Counted from the first letter of the stretch, positions 1-8,556 are shown. The stretch: 64,000 bases of DNA from 2-12-FULL-40-12 sp964518135 (GCA_964518135.1 CAZFEY010000001.1:9189-73188); one strand, 5' to 3'. Numbers and translations: made by a program. Notes: a model not told the origin generated them from the letters alone.

Positions 1-3000
1 TTTGCTCTTACGCTTTAATCCAAACGCAATCATAAGCGATGACAGTAATCTTAGAAGTTGCAAGCCCCAATTAGCCGGTGAAATCGGTATAAACCCAATT
101 AATCCCAACCCACTCACAATCAATCCAGTCATTGCAATTGCCTTGGCAGTATCCTCTGCTGCGGGACTATTTAACCAGCCACGGACAATATCAATAATAC
201 CTTTCTGCTCTTCTTCCTCTTCTGGAACTGCTGGCACGCATCTCTCCTCGGTCCATTCTTCTATGGAAATATATTCTTGTTCGATCTCACACCATTGAGT
301 ACCCGGAGGAACACATCTGTCCACCGTCCACTCTTCTTCTGGCATATATCTTTGTTCAACTTCGCACCATCTCGCTCCGTCGGTAACACATCTCCTTTCG
401 GTCCAATCTTGTTCTGGTATATACTGCCTTTCTTTCATGCACCACTTAAGAATAGGAGTTATACACCTTCCTTCGGTCCACTGTTCTATCGGTATGTATT
501 GTTTTTCCGCTCCGCACCATTTGGTGCCCGGGGGAGTACAACGTTCTTCTGTCCAATCTTGCTCTGGAATAAAATGCTGTTCAAACTCACACCACTTAGC
601 GCCTTCGGGCACGCATCTCTCCTCGGTCCATTCGTCTTGAGGTATAAACCTTTGTTCGTCTTCGCACCATACTGTTAATGGCGGAGGGACGCATCTATCA
701 ACGCTCCATTCTTCTTCGGGTATGAATTGCTGCTCGGCTTCGCACCAAAGAGTTCCGTCAGGCGCGCATCTTTCCTCGGTCCATTCGTCTTGAGGTATAA
801 ATTGTTGTTCTTTCTCACACCATTGATTTACCGGCCCTCCACCACCTCCAGGGACATCACACCTTGCGCTTGTCCATTCTCCTTGAGGTATAAAAGCATT
901 TTCTTTGACGCACCAGGTCATCACCGCAGCTGGGAACCAATTAATGTTATTGCCATTATCTACAAAATGAACTGGATCAATCGGCAGAGCCGCTTGGTTA
1001 ACCGAATTCCCAACGTTCACGAAATCAACATTCCAAGCAGCAGGATTAATATTCCATTGGTCAGCTCCGGCTCCTCCTGCTCTCTCAAGGTTAATATTGT
1101 TTCCAGCCGCTCCAGCAATTTCCCAACTAGCCGGGCTTGTAATTGTTTGAGTGGAGTCTGATTGGAAAGCCAAAGTTTTGCCCGGTGTCGTGCAGCTAAA
1201 ATTCCAAAAAGTAGAGTTACCACTGATGGTTGAGGTTTGGGTCGCATCATTAAAGGTAACTGTGTTATTGCTATGAGAAAATATTCCATTCTTAGTCCAA
1301 TTACTACCCAAAGTGATATTTTTACCATCGGCATTAAGATTTGCGGCGGCATCTATTGTTAGACTGCCAGTTAAAGCATTGGCTCCGGTCAGATTTCCCA
1401 CCGGAACATATGTTTCAGCTCCGGAAAACTGAATTGAATTATAGGTGGTGGTTGTAACATTAATATTTCCCGCAGCATTCGTTGCTGAATACTGAACAGT
1501 GGAATTAGTTCCAGGAGTCAAAGTGCCATTAACAGTTAAAACTGTTGCTACGGCTCCGGCATTGGCAAGGTTCAATATGTACCCATTAGAGGCGAGATCC
1601 AACGTATTGTTAGCATTAACGGTCATTATGTCCGCAGTCATTGAGGAAGCCAAGGTCAGCTCATTTCCTGCTCCTCCGCCAATAACTACTGCTCCAATAT
1701 TTTGCTTAACCGCTGTGGAGTCGGTGTAGTTATTGTCTTCGACTCCATCAAAAGTTAAAGTTCCTCCTTTAGTGTAGGTAGTGCCTGCGTCTAAAGTAAA
1801 GTTGCCGGCATAATTCTGGCTCAAAGCATTGGTGTCAAAAGTACCAGCTGATTGTAAAAAATTTCCATCAACATCTAAAGCATTGTTGGTTAATTGTAGG
1901 ATTCCGGCTCCGGAGTGGGTTAGATGATTGAAAAGGAATCCCGCTCCTACTCCTCCGGAGTCCAGGGCTTGGGTGCCGGCGGCAGCGCTAAAAGTAACAA
2001 GACCCTCTCTTGGAGTAAATGTTCCATTATTATCCCAATTACCGGCCAGAGTAATATTATAATCACCACCAAAAACAGCATCTAGGGTAGCGCCGTTATC
2101 AATGGTTAAGCTTCCCGTTAAAGCATTTGCGCCAGTATGATTACCTTCTAAAATATAAGTTTCAGCGCCAGAAAGTTGTAAGCTACTATAGGGCGTAATG
2201 GTAACGGTTATATTTATAGCGCCATTCACTCCTGAATATTGTACCGTAGAGGTGCCAGGATTAAGAGTCCCGGTTACTCTTAGTACGTGTGCGATTTCTG
2301 CAGGGTCAGCCCAAATACCACTAGATCCGCCTGCTAAATTTAAAGTATAGCTACCTACACCTAGATTTAAGGTAGTGCTAACATCTAAGGAATTCACGGT
2401 CATCGAAGAAGCCAATGTAATTTCCTTTCCAACGCCACCCCCAATAATAACCTCTCCGATATCTTGTTTTACAGCTGTTGAGTCCGTATAAATTGCCGTA
2501 TCTGTTGCTCCATCAAAAGTTAGAGTTCCGCCTTTGGTATAAGTAGTGTCTGCATCAAGAGTAAAACTGCCAGCGTAGTTTTGGTCTAAAGCGTTAGTAT
2601 TAAAGGTACCTGCCTGAAGGCGAAAATTGCCATCCACATCAAGAGGACTGTTGGCAAGAGTTAACATCCCGCCTCCTGTATAATCTATGGTTAGATTCCA
2701 AAAAGCGCTTGCTCCAGGGTCTAGGAGTGGAAAGGGCGGAGGAGCGCCGGGATAATCAAAAACAACTGTATTGTTGCCATGGGTGAAAATAGCTGAATTT
2801 GCCCAACCGCTACCACCACCAACATACATATCCTGCCCGTTAGCATTAAATATGCCTGCCGAATTAATAAAACCACCATCTATGTCAACCGCATTCGTAA
2901 TGAGTCTCAATGTTCCATCGCCAGAGTGAGTAAGACCATTAAAAGATTTGCCAGCGCCCACTCCTCCGGAATTCAAATCTTGAGTTCCAACTCCGGCATT

Positions 3001-6000
3001 AAAAGTAACAGTATTAGACCTTGGGGTAAATGTTCCGGCATTAGACCAATTACCAGCCAAAGTAATGTTGTAGTTTTGACCATCAACAGCGTCTAAGGTA
3101 GCGCCACTATCAATTGTTAAACTTCCAGTCAAAGCATTGCCGCCCGTAAGATTACCTAAAAGTTCATAGGTTTCAGCTCCAGAAAACTGCAAAGAGTTAT
3201 AAGTCGTAGTAGTAACCTCGATATTGTTGCCTACGATAACTCCGGAATATTTCACCGTGGAAGTACCCGGCGTAAGAGTACCTATTACGATTAGTGAATC
3301 CCCGACCCCATCCCCATGAACAGCAGCCGTAAGAACACCTTGTAAATCTAAGGTGTAGTTATTAGAATTTAAATCTAAAACATTGTCTATGTTGATAGTC
3401 ATCGTATCCACGGTCATACTGGATAGTAAAGTAAGCTGATTGTCTGGAGGGGCGGCGGCGGCGGACAACAACCTAACCGTCCCTATGTTTTGTTTTGTGT
3501 CATTGGAATCAGTATAGGTTATCCCGAGACCATGATTAAAGGTAACTGTTCCGCCCTTAGTGTAAGTAGTGTTGGCTAAAAGCTCAACATCGCCAGAAAA
3601 AACTTGGCTCAATCCATTAGCATCGAAAGTTCCTCCTTGAAGCGAAAAAGTCCCATCTACATCTAATAAGTTGGTGTCAAGTTGTTTAATTCCAGCGTTG
3701 CTTAAAGTAAGGTTATAAAAACTACTATTTGGACCGTTGTCTATGGTTTGAGTTCCAGCTGCGGCGTTGAAGGTAACTGTGCCACTTCCGGGAGTAAAAA
3801 CCCAATTATTATCCCAATTGCCAGCTAAAGTAATTCCGTAGTTTTGAACGACATCAGCGCTCAAAGTTGAAACATTATCTATGGTTATATTTCCGGTTAA
3901 AGCGTTGGCGCCTGTTAAATTGCCCAATAATACATAAGTCTCGGCGCCAGAAACCTGAAGAGAATTGTAGGTGGTATTGGTAACTAGCATATTGCCCCCT
4001 CCAAAAACCGCTGAATACTTCACCGTGGAGGTTCCGGGAGTAAGGGTTCCGTCAACACGCAGCGAATCCCTCTCGGCTGGATGCCCTGGCAGGGGCACTA
4101 AAAACACATCTTTTAAATCTAAAACATAACTATTCGAACCTAAATCGAGAGTGTTGTCGGCATCAATCAACATTGTGTCCACGGTCATATTAGACGCAAG
4201 AGTAATCTTTTTCCCTGCTCCGCCACCGATAACAACGGTCCCAATATTTTGTGTCGCGGCCGTGGAATCGGTATAAATCGCAGTATCTGTCGCTCCATCA
4301 AAGGTTAAAGCACCTCCTTTGGTATAACCAGTACCCAAATCCAAAGTAAAGCCACCTGCGTAATTTTGGTTTAGAGCGTTAGCGTTAAAGGTTCCATCCT
4401 GGAGACGGAAGTTGCCATCTACATCGAGATTATTGGTATCGAGAGCTATACTTCCACCTGCTCCGCTAAGATTTATGGTAAGATGCCAAAAAGAACTTGA
4501 ACCGTTATTTAAGGTGTATACTGCGATTTCTGTACCATTGAATTCAACTGTGCTTGAACCGGGAGTAAAGGTACCGGAATTAGACCAGTTTCCTGAAAGA
4601 GTAGCAGTATAAGTTTCAGCGTTAAAATTTGCGCCGGCCTGGATAGTAACATCGTCAGAAATTAAGTTACCGCCCGGGGTATAAGTTTTATTCGTCCAGA
4701 CAATAAAATCAACTCCCGCATCTAATGTTAGATCGCTACCAGCCACCGAAAAAGGAACTGCTAGCCCGCCTTCGCCAGTAGAAAAATCTGCATTTGTTAT
4801 TGGCCCCGCTGTTTCATGTCTGGCAGTAACAGTATCAAGGCTGGAAACTGTAAAATCAGCTATGTTTGTGGTAGTCGTTGCAACAGTAACTATAGCCACA
4901 TCTTCGCCAGCGCCGCCCGAGTAAAAAGTAATAATATCGCCATCGCTAAAATAATGCTGCATTGTAAAGGTAATGTTGGCGCCTGCCAATATATCGGATG
5001 TTGCTGGCACCAAGCTAGTGGGTAAACCCCCATTTATCGCTATTGTCGTGTCATTTAAATTATCTCCGCTATTATTAAATACAGTAATGTCTATCTGAAA
5101 AAGCCAATTGGTATTATTGTCAGAGTTAGTTGAGGTAATAGCCGTAACGGTTCCACCATTAATACTGTTAGAATCTTTAACGTCTACGTATGTAACCGAG
5201 ACAGATGCGGCAGCGACAACATCTACCTCCCATTGACTTCCTGGCGTAGTACTCCTTAAGACAATTTGGTTGGCGCCGGCACCTCCAGTTAAAAGAAGAT
5301 TGGTAATAGTCTGGGTTGTACCATCGGTGAAGGTAATTTGTTTGGCAGCGGTTATAGAAGTAAAGTTTTCGAATGTCGTAGAGCCAGAGATTGTTGACAC
5401 CTTGCCACTGTCGTTAAAAGTCACCGAAGGATTTGCTCCATTAAAAGAACCACTCGTAAAAGCCCAACTGCCAGATAATGCTATGGTACCGCCTACATTA
5501 TATGTGGCGCCATTCAAAGTAAAATTCCCTGAAATAGTTAGTACGCTGGGATCGTTGAAGATCCCGCTAGTCAAATCAACATTACCAGTAACGCTCAATC
5601 TGTTGCCGAATACTTCTAAGACATTGTAAGTTCCGCCGGATTGGGTAAAATTACCACCGACAATAAGGTTTACAGCCACACTCAATCCTCCTCCAGATAA
5701 ATCAACATTGCCAGTGGTCTCTGTATTCCCAGTACTTGTAAATGTTCCTCCTGCCACACTTAACGAACTAGCCGTGATAGCATTACCCCCATCAGAAAAA
5801 GCAGCGATGCTGTTGGCACCAGCCATCGCGAAAGCTCCCATACCCGGTATTGCCACCGTCAAAGATATTGAGCCGTCATATCCGTCTGTGGCACCCGCGT
5901 CGCCCGTAATAGTTAATGATTCTCCAGCTGATCCCCAAGTGCCGAGATTGTCAATGGTGACATTTTTATCATTGGTGCTGTTAAAAGTTACTGTGTCTCC

Positions 6001-6393
6001 AGCGGCTGGGGCGCCATCTGGCAACCAGTTAAGATCATCTGACCAGTTTTCTGTTAATCCTTCACCGTCCCAAACTTTTGCTTCGGCCTTGACTAAAAAA
6101 GGAATAGAGGAAAACAATACCAGAATCAACAAAAATAATGTTCCAAATAAAGAAAGCCAGTGGGTAATCTGGGCGTAAGGATTCAGATGCCAACGGTAAT
6201 ACGCAACTGATTTTCGTAATAAGTATCTATGCAAAGGAGCCAACTGCGGAATAGTGGTTTTTTTGGCAGAGTATGGAATCAGAAAAAGCCATTCGTTGAG
6301 CTCTTGGACTTTTTTTGAACGTTCCCTTTTCTCTTTCTCCATTTTAGCGATTCGCCTTTCTTCTTTTGTTTGAAAAATCCGCCCAAAGGCCAT
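1..6393 (-). CDS. Giant repeat-containing surface protein, 3' end outside window
   Basis: The reading frame is open from ATG 6393 to the window edge (2131 codons, no stop seen), so the C-terminus is missing. Residues 1-77 are basic and probably cytoplasmic; residues about 78-101 form a hydrophobic signal-anchor ending FLVKAEA. Then comes VWDGEGLTENWSDDLNW, a start typical of exported beta-helix adhesins. The next ~1700 residues are Gly/Asn/Thr-rich strands such as LDVDGNFRLQDGTFN and TLTPGTSTVKYS in about four long modules. Nine short WC...ERC repeats follow (W at 918 to about 228), then an acidic linker and a hydrophobic segment (TGLIVSGLGLIGFIPIS) near the window edge. Likely role is cell-surface attachment or envelope structure; this is inferred from architecture only. 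It has no same-strand partner nearby. Confidence 0.85.
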   Translation of the reverse strand, partial: MAFGRIFQTKEERRIAKMEKEKRERSKKVQELNEWLFLIPYSAKKTTIPQLAPLHRYLLRKSVAYYRWHLNPYAQITHWLSLFGTLFLLILVLFSSIPFLVKAEAKVWDGEGLTENWSDDLNWLPDGAPAAGDTVTFNSTNDKNVTIDNLGTWGSAGESLTITGDAGATDGYDGSISLTVAIPGMGAFAMAGANSIAAFSDGGNAITASSLSVAGGTFTSTGNTETTGNVDLSGGGLSVAVNLIVGGNFTQSGGTYNVLEVFGNRLSVTGNVDLTSGIFNDPSVLTISGNFTLNGATYNVGGTIALSGSWAFTSGSFNGANPSVTFNDSGKVSTISGSTTFENFTSITAAKQITFTDGTTQTITNLLLTGGAGANQIVLRSTTPGSQWEVDVVAAASVSVTYVDVKDSNSINGGTVTAITSTNSDNNTNWLFQIDITVFNNSGDNLNDTTIAINGGLPTSLVPATSDILAGANITFTMQHYFSDGDIITFYSGGAGEDVAIVTVATTTTNIADFTVSSLDTVTARHETAGPITNADFSTGEGGLAVPFSVAGSDLTLDAGVDFIVWTNKTYTPGGNLISDDVTIQAGANFNAETYTATLSGNWSNSGTFTPGSSTVEFNGTEIAVYTLNNGSSSFWHLTINLSGAGGSIALDTNNLDVDGNFRLQDGTFNANALNQNYAGGFTLDLGTGYTKGGALTFDGATDTAIYTDSTAATQNIGTVVIGGGAGKKITLASNMTVDTMLIDADNTLDLGSNSYVLDLKDVFLVPLPGHPAERDSLRVDGTLTPGTSTVKYSAVFGGGNMLVTNTTYNSLQVSGAETYVLLGNLTGANALTGNITIDNVSTLSADVVQNYGITLAGNWDNNWVFTPGSGTVTFNAAAGTQTIDNGPNSSFYNLTLSNAGIKQLDTNLLDVDGTFSLQGGTFDANGLSQVFSGDVELLANTTYTKGGTVTFNHGLGITYTDSNDTKQNIGTVRLLSAAAAPPDNQLTLLSSMTVDTMTINIDNVLDLNSNNYTLDLQGVLTAAVHGDGVGDSLIVIGTLTPGTSTVKYSGVIVGNNIEVTTTTYNSLQFSGAETYELLGNLTGGNALTGSLTIDSGATLDAVDGQNYNITLAGNWSNAGTFTPRSNTVTFNAGVGTQDLNSGGVGAGKSFNGLTHSGDGTLRLITNAVDIDGGFINSAGIFNANGQDMYVGGGSGWANSAIFTHGNNTVVFDYPGAPPPFPLLDPGASAFWNLTIDYTGGGMLTLANSPLDVDGNFRLQAGTFNTNALDQNYAGSFTLDADTTYTKGGTLTFDGATDTAIYTDSTAVKQDIGEVIIGGGVGKEITLASSMTVNSLDVSTTLNLGVGSYTLNLAGGSSGIWADPAEIAHVLRVTGTLNPGTSTVQYSGVNGAINITVTITPYSSLQLSGAETYILEGNHTGANALTGSLTIDNGATLDAVFGGDYNITLAGNWDNNGTFTPREGLVTFSAAAGTQALDSGGVGAGFLFNHLTHSGAGILQLTNNALDVDGNFLQSAGTFDTNALSQNYAGNFTLDAGTTYTKGGTLTFDGVEDNNYTDSTAVKQNIGAVVIGGGAGNELTLASSMTADIMTVNANNTLDLASNGYILNLANAGAVATVLTVNGTLTPGTNSTVQYSATNAAGNINVTTTTYNSIQFSGAETYVPVGNLTGANALTGSLTIDAAANLNADGKNITLGSNWTKNGIFSHSNNTVTFNDATQTSTISGNSTFWNFSCTTPGKTLAFQSDSTQTITSPASWEIAGAAGNNINLERAGGAGADQWNINPAAWNVDFVNVGNSVNQAALPIDPVHFVDNGNNINWFPAAVMTWCVKENAFIPQGEWTSARCDVPGGGGGPVNQWCEKEQQFIPQDEWTEERCAPDGTLWCEAEQQFIPEEEWSVDRCVPPPLTVWCEDEQRFIPQDEWTEERCVPEGAKWCEFEQHFIPEQDWTEERCTPPGTKWCGAEKQYIPIEQWTEGRCITPILKWCMKERQYIPEQDWTERRCVTDGARWCEVEQRYMPEEEWTVDRCVPPGTQWCEIEQEYISIEEWTEERCVPAVPEEEEEQKGIIDIVRGWLNSPAAEDTAKAIAMTGLIVSGLGLIGFIPISPANWGLQLLRLLSSLMIAFGLKRKSK
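228..918 (-). repeat. Nine tandem ~25-residue Trp/Cys repeats in the giant surface protein
   Basis: Translated on the minus strand, nine consecutive units follow the pattern W-C-E-x-E-Q-x-(F/Y)-I-P-(E/Q)-(E/D)-(E/D)-W-T-E-E-R-C-V-P-P, mostly 25 residues (75 bp) apart. The first unit is followed by a GGGGG linker. Each unit keeps two Cys and two Trp, suggesting a small disulphide-bonded extracellular module. The DNA copies have diverged, so the array is not a very recent expansion. A single copy of the motif also occurs in the protein at 14404-17283. Confidence 0.85.
1748..4340 (-). repeat. Four long beta-strand modules within the giant surface protein
   Basis: A conserved block encoding TYTKGGxLTFDG begins near 1748, 2511, 3534 and 4302, giving module spacings of about 763, 1023 and 768 bp (254-341 residues). 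Each module also repeats the phrases LDVDGNF, NYAGxFTLD, TSTVKYS and SGAETY. This is the pattern expected of a repetitive stalk built by internal duplication. Confidence 0.75.
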
Positions 6394-6501
6394 TTTAAAG
6401 ATTATTAATTAATACCTATCTAAAGATTTGACCACGAACACAAAACAAATCTCAATCTCGAAACTTTATCTATATTATAAAATAATAACACAACGCAAGA
6501 T

Positions 6502-6526
6502 AAAAAAAACGGCATTTCTGCCGTTC
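6502..6526 (-). terminator. Intrinsic terminator after the orphan gene
   Basis: On the minus strand ACGGCA - GAAA - TGCCGT forms a 6-bp hairpin followed by a run of eight T. It lies about 25 bp after the stop of the 6550-7020 gene and separates it from the giant surface gene downstream. Confidence 0.8.
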
Positions 6527-6549
6527 TTAAAGTCGCGCTCTTGGCAAGA

Positions 6550-7020
6550 TCATCCGTCGTCCAACAATCTTGCATCGATTGGACCATCGAGAGAATCTTT
6601 GAATTTTAACAACTCTTCATCCCCTTGATCAAATCTCTCTTCTATGCTTCTTGCGACCTCTGCCATCAGCATAGAGACAACGATTTTCTTCACCACTTCT
6701 TCGCGCTTTCTCTTGTTGCTGTCGTCAACAAAAGAGCTGCCCGTTATCAACCTGCATAGCACAGCATCCTCCTCCAGAACCTTTCTGATCGCAGGATAAT
6801 TACCCCACACAAAGAACTCCGTAAATGCCCTATAACTTTCGAGGTCCAAGGAGCCCCTATTGAGGACGTCGCACAGACGAAGTAGCGTTTCTCTGCAGCG
6901 CAGCAAATGATCTCTGGCGGCTTCGGGACTACCCTTCTCATTGGGGAAATGGTCTTCTTTTCTGTTTTTTCTATTTTTTGCCACTGGCGCACCTCTTTTA
7001 GACGTTAAAGTTACTAACAC
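6550..7020 (-). CDS. Hypothetical helical protein
   Basis: I do not recognise this gene. The frame encodes up to 156 residues. A better start may be the GTG at 6984, which has an AGAGGTG Shine-Dalgarno a few bases upstream and gives 144 residues (VAKNRKNRKEDHF...). The product is soluble and mostly helical: a basic N-terminus, a middle rich in Leu/Cys/Arg (LLRCRETLLRLCDVL) and an acidic C-terminus ending in DARLLDDG. There is no signal peptide or membrane segment. It stands alone with its own terminator. Base composition is more G+C-rich than its surroundings, so recent transfer is possible. Confidence 0.6.
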   Translation of the reverse strand: MLVTLTSKRGAPVAKNRKNRKEDHFPNEKGSPEAARDHLLRCRETLLRLCDVLNRGSLDLESYRAFTEFFVWGNYPAIRKVLEEDAVLCRLITGSSFVDDSNKRKREEVVKKIVVSMLMAEVARSIEERFDQGDEELLKFKDSLDGPIDARLLDDG

Positions 7021-7079
7021 AAATCATACCAAAGGCTAGCGCAAAAACAATCCAATACGCTATTTGACACGATTAATGT

Positions 7080-7718
7080 TTAATTACGGTCTCGAAGAAA
7101 ATAAATGCCGACATAAGACAAAGGAGTATAAACAGCTCCCATTGCTACCTTATAAAGCCACCAAGTAATAATAATGCTTATGAGCGTAGGCGTTGAATAC
7201 ACTCCCGCAAACGCTATTACCATAAAAATTACCGTATCTAGAAATTGCGACCAAAGATTAGAAAGCATTGATCTTAACCAGAAAAATTTCACGCCCATTT
7301 TTTCTCGCAAAAAGAAAAACGAAAATACATCTTGATATTCTGCAATTAGGAATGCAGCCAAAGAAGCTACGGCAATACGAACAGAAACACCAAAGACCTG
7401 ATTATATCCTTCTTTTACCCATTCACCGTCAGCAGACCATGGTAGCGCAATCGAAAGAAGAGAATAAACAATAAACAATGCCGTACTGATAAAACCGGCT
7501 AAAACAAAAAACTTTGCAGTTTTCTTTCCATAAACTTCTCCAATAACATCTGTCATCAAAAAAACAACCGGAAAAGAAAATACAGCCACAGACAAATGAG
7601 AACCGAACAAAAATGGCATTATTTTCAACCCCAAAGTATTTGCCGCAAACAAAGAAGTAAGATAAATCGCAAGAGCAATAAGAATTTTTTTGAATGATTT
7701 TTCAGGAAATTGAAACAT
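7080..7718 (-). CDS. Queuosine precursor transporter (YhhQ/DUF165 family)
   Basis: A 212-residue integral membrane protein with about six hydrophobic segments. The signature VFSFPVVFLMTDVIGEVYGKK (residues about 48-68) is characteristic of the vitamin-uptake-like YhhQ/QPTR family, which imports queuosine precursors such as preQ1 or preQ0 for tRNA modification. The frame extends upstream to 7793, but those 25 residues fall inside a structured leader with a terminator-like hairpin, so I place the start at ATG 7718. No queuosine biosynthesis gene is visible in the window, consistent with a salvage-dependent cell. The family assignment is firm; the exact substrate is inferred. Confidence 0.85.
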   Translation of the reverse strand: MFQFPEKSFKKILIALAIYLTSLFAANTLGLKIMPFLFGSHLSVAVFSFPVVFLMTDVIGEVYGKKTAKFFVLAGFISTALFIVYSLLSIALPWSADGEWVKEGYNQVFGVSVRIAVASLAAFLIAEYQDVFSFFFLREKMGVKFFWLRSMLSNLWSQFLDTVIFMVIAFAGVYSTPTLISIIITWWLYKVAMGAVYTPLSYVGIYFLRDRN

Positions 7719-7748
7719 AAAAATAAATAATTTAGTTGATAATAAATA

Positions 7749-7853
7749 AGTTTGTTTTTTCAAATAAAAAACCGCCTGATAGGGCAGAAACAAACTAATT
7801 CAAAATCTACCCTACGGTCTAAAAGAATGAAACTTCATATACAAACCCAGACC
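7749..7853 (-). promoter_or_regulatory. Attenuator-like leader of the queuosine transporter gene
   Basis: Three mutually competing elements are visible in the minus-strand RNA. GGTCT (7853-7849) pairs with AGACC (7820-7816) as a possible aptamer stem. TAGGGTAG (7814-7807) can pair with CTGCCCTA (7787-7780). CTGCC (7787-7783) can instead pair with GGCGG (7776-7772), followed by TTTTTT, which is an intrinsic terminator. A nine-bp stem (7796-7788 with 7757-7749) encloses the terminator. This is the layout of a riboswitch or attenuator, but the sequence does not match the preQ1-I or preQ1-II consensus I know. Confidence 0.5.
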
Positions 7854-7965
7854 AAGTTTTAATCCTATAGTTATGAAGCATATATTTTAGTTGTAGTTAA
7901 ACATATTTAATCTTGATGGACCTAGCCAGAATCGAACTGGCGACTGATTAATGTCCCGACAGTTC

Positions 7966-8039
7966 TGGTGGACCCAGGCGGACTCGAACCGCCGTTTCCG
8001 CAATGCGAATGCGACGTCTTACCGCTGGACCATGGGCCC
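7966..8039 (-). tRNA. tRNA-Ala (anticodon CGC), inner intact copy
   Basis: A full cloverleaf can be drawn: acceptor GGGCCCA/TGGGTCC with G3-U70, D-stem GTC/GAC, anticodon stem TCGCA/TGCGG with loop TTCGCAT, T-arm GGCGG-TTCGAGT-CCGCC, A73 and an encoded CCA. It reads GCG codons. It is bracketed by a perfect 16-bp inverted repeat, CCAGAACTGTCGGGAC (7968-7953) against GTCCCG (8338-8333) plus ACAGTTCTGG (8050-8041). The arm overlaps the CCA, so the precursor would have a very long extended acceptor helix. It is nested inside the outer tRNA-Ala. Confidence 0.9.
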
Positions 8040-8050
8040 GCCAGAACTGT

Positions 8051-8332
8051 CGAGGATCCTCGTATTTATAAATTTTTTGAAATTAATCCTTCGATCGCAC
8101 GTCTCTTTTTCCAAGATTTAATCTGCAACTCTCTTTCTTTGGCATCTTTTAATAATCTATACTCTTCTTTATGCACAATTTCCCAGGGAATATATCTTTT
8201 CGTAGATTTAACTAGGCCTTTGTTATGTAAGCTAATTCTTATTTCCAAATCTTCACAACTACCGATATAAAATGAATTATTTTTCTCAGATTTTAAAATG
8301 TATGTATAAAACATTTTAAAAAATTTATAAAT
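8051..8332 (-). mobile_element. GIY-YIG cassette with 15-bp terminal inverted repeats
   Basis: A perfect inverted repeat, ATTTATAAATTTTTT (8064-8078) and its complement (8318-8332), flanks the GIY-YIG gene. A 12-bp palindrome CGAGGATCCTCG lies at the other edge. Deleting 8051-8332 joins GTCCCG to ACAGTTCTGG and exactly rebuilds the left 16-bp arm of the inner tRNA-Ala, with no base gained or lost. That is direct evidence that this 282-bp segment was inserted into the arm. Confidence 0.7.
8066..8314 (-). CDS. Small GIY-YIG nuclease-family protein
   Basis: An 82-residue single-domain GIY-YIG protein. YTYIL (residues 3-7) and FYIGSCEDL (15-23) give the two core strands. The conserved Arg (EIRISLHNKG) and the downstream Glu (KERELQIKSWKK) are present, so the catalytic set looks complete. 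No extra DNA-binding domain is fused, unlike classical homing enzymes. The stop codon and last residues lie within the right inverted repeat and the start lies just inside the left one, so the gene fills its cassette. Its position inside a split tRNA suggests homing or nicking activity; the domain is certain, the role inferred. Confidence 0.85.
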   Translation of the reverse strand: MFYTYILKSEKNNSFYIGSCEDLEIRISLHNKGLVKSTKRYIPWEIVHKEEYRLLKDAKERELQIKSWKKRRAIEGLISKNL

Positions 8333-8401
8333 CGGGACGAATGCGCCGTTCTGCCATTTAACTACAGGCCCTACTATATATATGTCGGGGTGCCGGGAAT
8401 T

Positions 8402-8443
8402 CCCGCCTGCCTATCACTATCGCTTTAGGCGATGGCGGGCAGG
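8402..8443 (-). repeat. Palindromic hairpin element in a tRNA T-loop
   Basis: The arms CCTGCCCGCC and GGCAGGCGGG enclose a small ATCGC-CTAAA-GCGAT hairpin. The same 10-nt arms occur at the same T-loop position (after C56) in the tRNA-Arg locus at 10494-10597, where they enclose a tRNA instead. This indicates a repeat family with a preferred target. Confidence 0.7.
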
Positions 8444-8485
8444 GAACCCGAATTACTGACTTTCACCTACCGTCGCCTTATTTTG

Positions 8486-8556
8486 TCGGGGTACCCAGAT
8501 TCGAACTGGGGTCACACGAACCCGAATCGTGTATACTACCACTGTACTATACCCCG
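8486..8556 (-). tRNA. tRNA-Pro (anticodon CGG), inner intact copy
   Basis: Acceptor CGGGGTA/TACCCCG, D-stem GTAC/GTAT, anticodon stem CACGA/TCGTG with loop TTCGGGT, T-arm CCCAG-TTCGAAT-CTGGG and A73 form a complete cloverleaf. The CCA end is not encoded and would be added by the enzyme encoded next door. It reads CCG codons. It lies in the anticodon-loop insert of the outer tRNA-Pro; the insert flanks (CCTCGTCCGCC and GGCGACGGTAGG) are imperfectly complementary. Confidence 0.9.

Larger units (their letters stand above)
7917..8371 (-). pseudogene. Interrupted outer tRNA-Ala(CGC), split in the anticodon
   Basis: The 5' half (8371-8338) has acceptor GGGCCTG, D-arm, GCGCA and TTCG. The 3' half (7953-7917) has CAT, TAATC, AGTC, T-arm GCCAG-TTCGATT-CTGGC, acceptor TAGGTCC and A73. 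The acceptor strands pair over all 7 bp, including the G3-U70 pair that marks alanine tRNAs. Joined, the loop reads TTCGCAT (anticodon CGC). The anticodon stem is broken (GCGCA against TAATC) and the 3' end reads TCA instead of CCA, so the outer copy is probably dead. The 384-bp insert between G35 and C36 holds the intact tRNA-Ala and the GIY-YIG cassette. Confidence 0.65.

Noticed and set aside
7749..7853. preQ1-I or preQ1-II riboswitch
   Set aside because: The conserved pseudoknot sequences of these classes are not visible; only the general attenuator layout is claimed.
8066..8314. Classical homing endonuclease
   Set aside because: Only a bare GIY-YIG domain is present, without a DNA-binding extension; kept as a nuclease-family protein with mobility inferred from the flanks.
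7917..8371. Group I intron in tRNA-Ala
   Set aside because: The insert is filled by a 249-bp gene and a complete tRNA; no room or sequence for a group I catalytic core.
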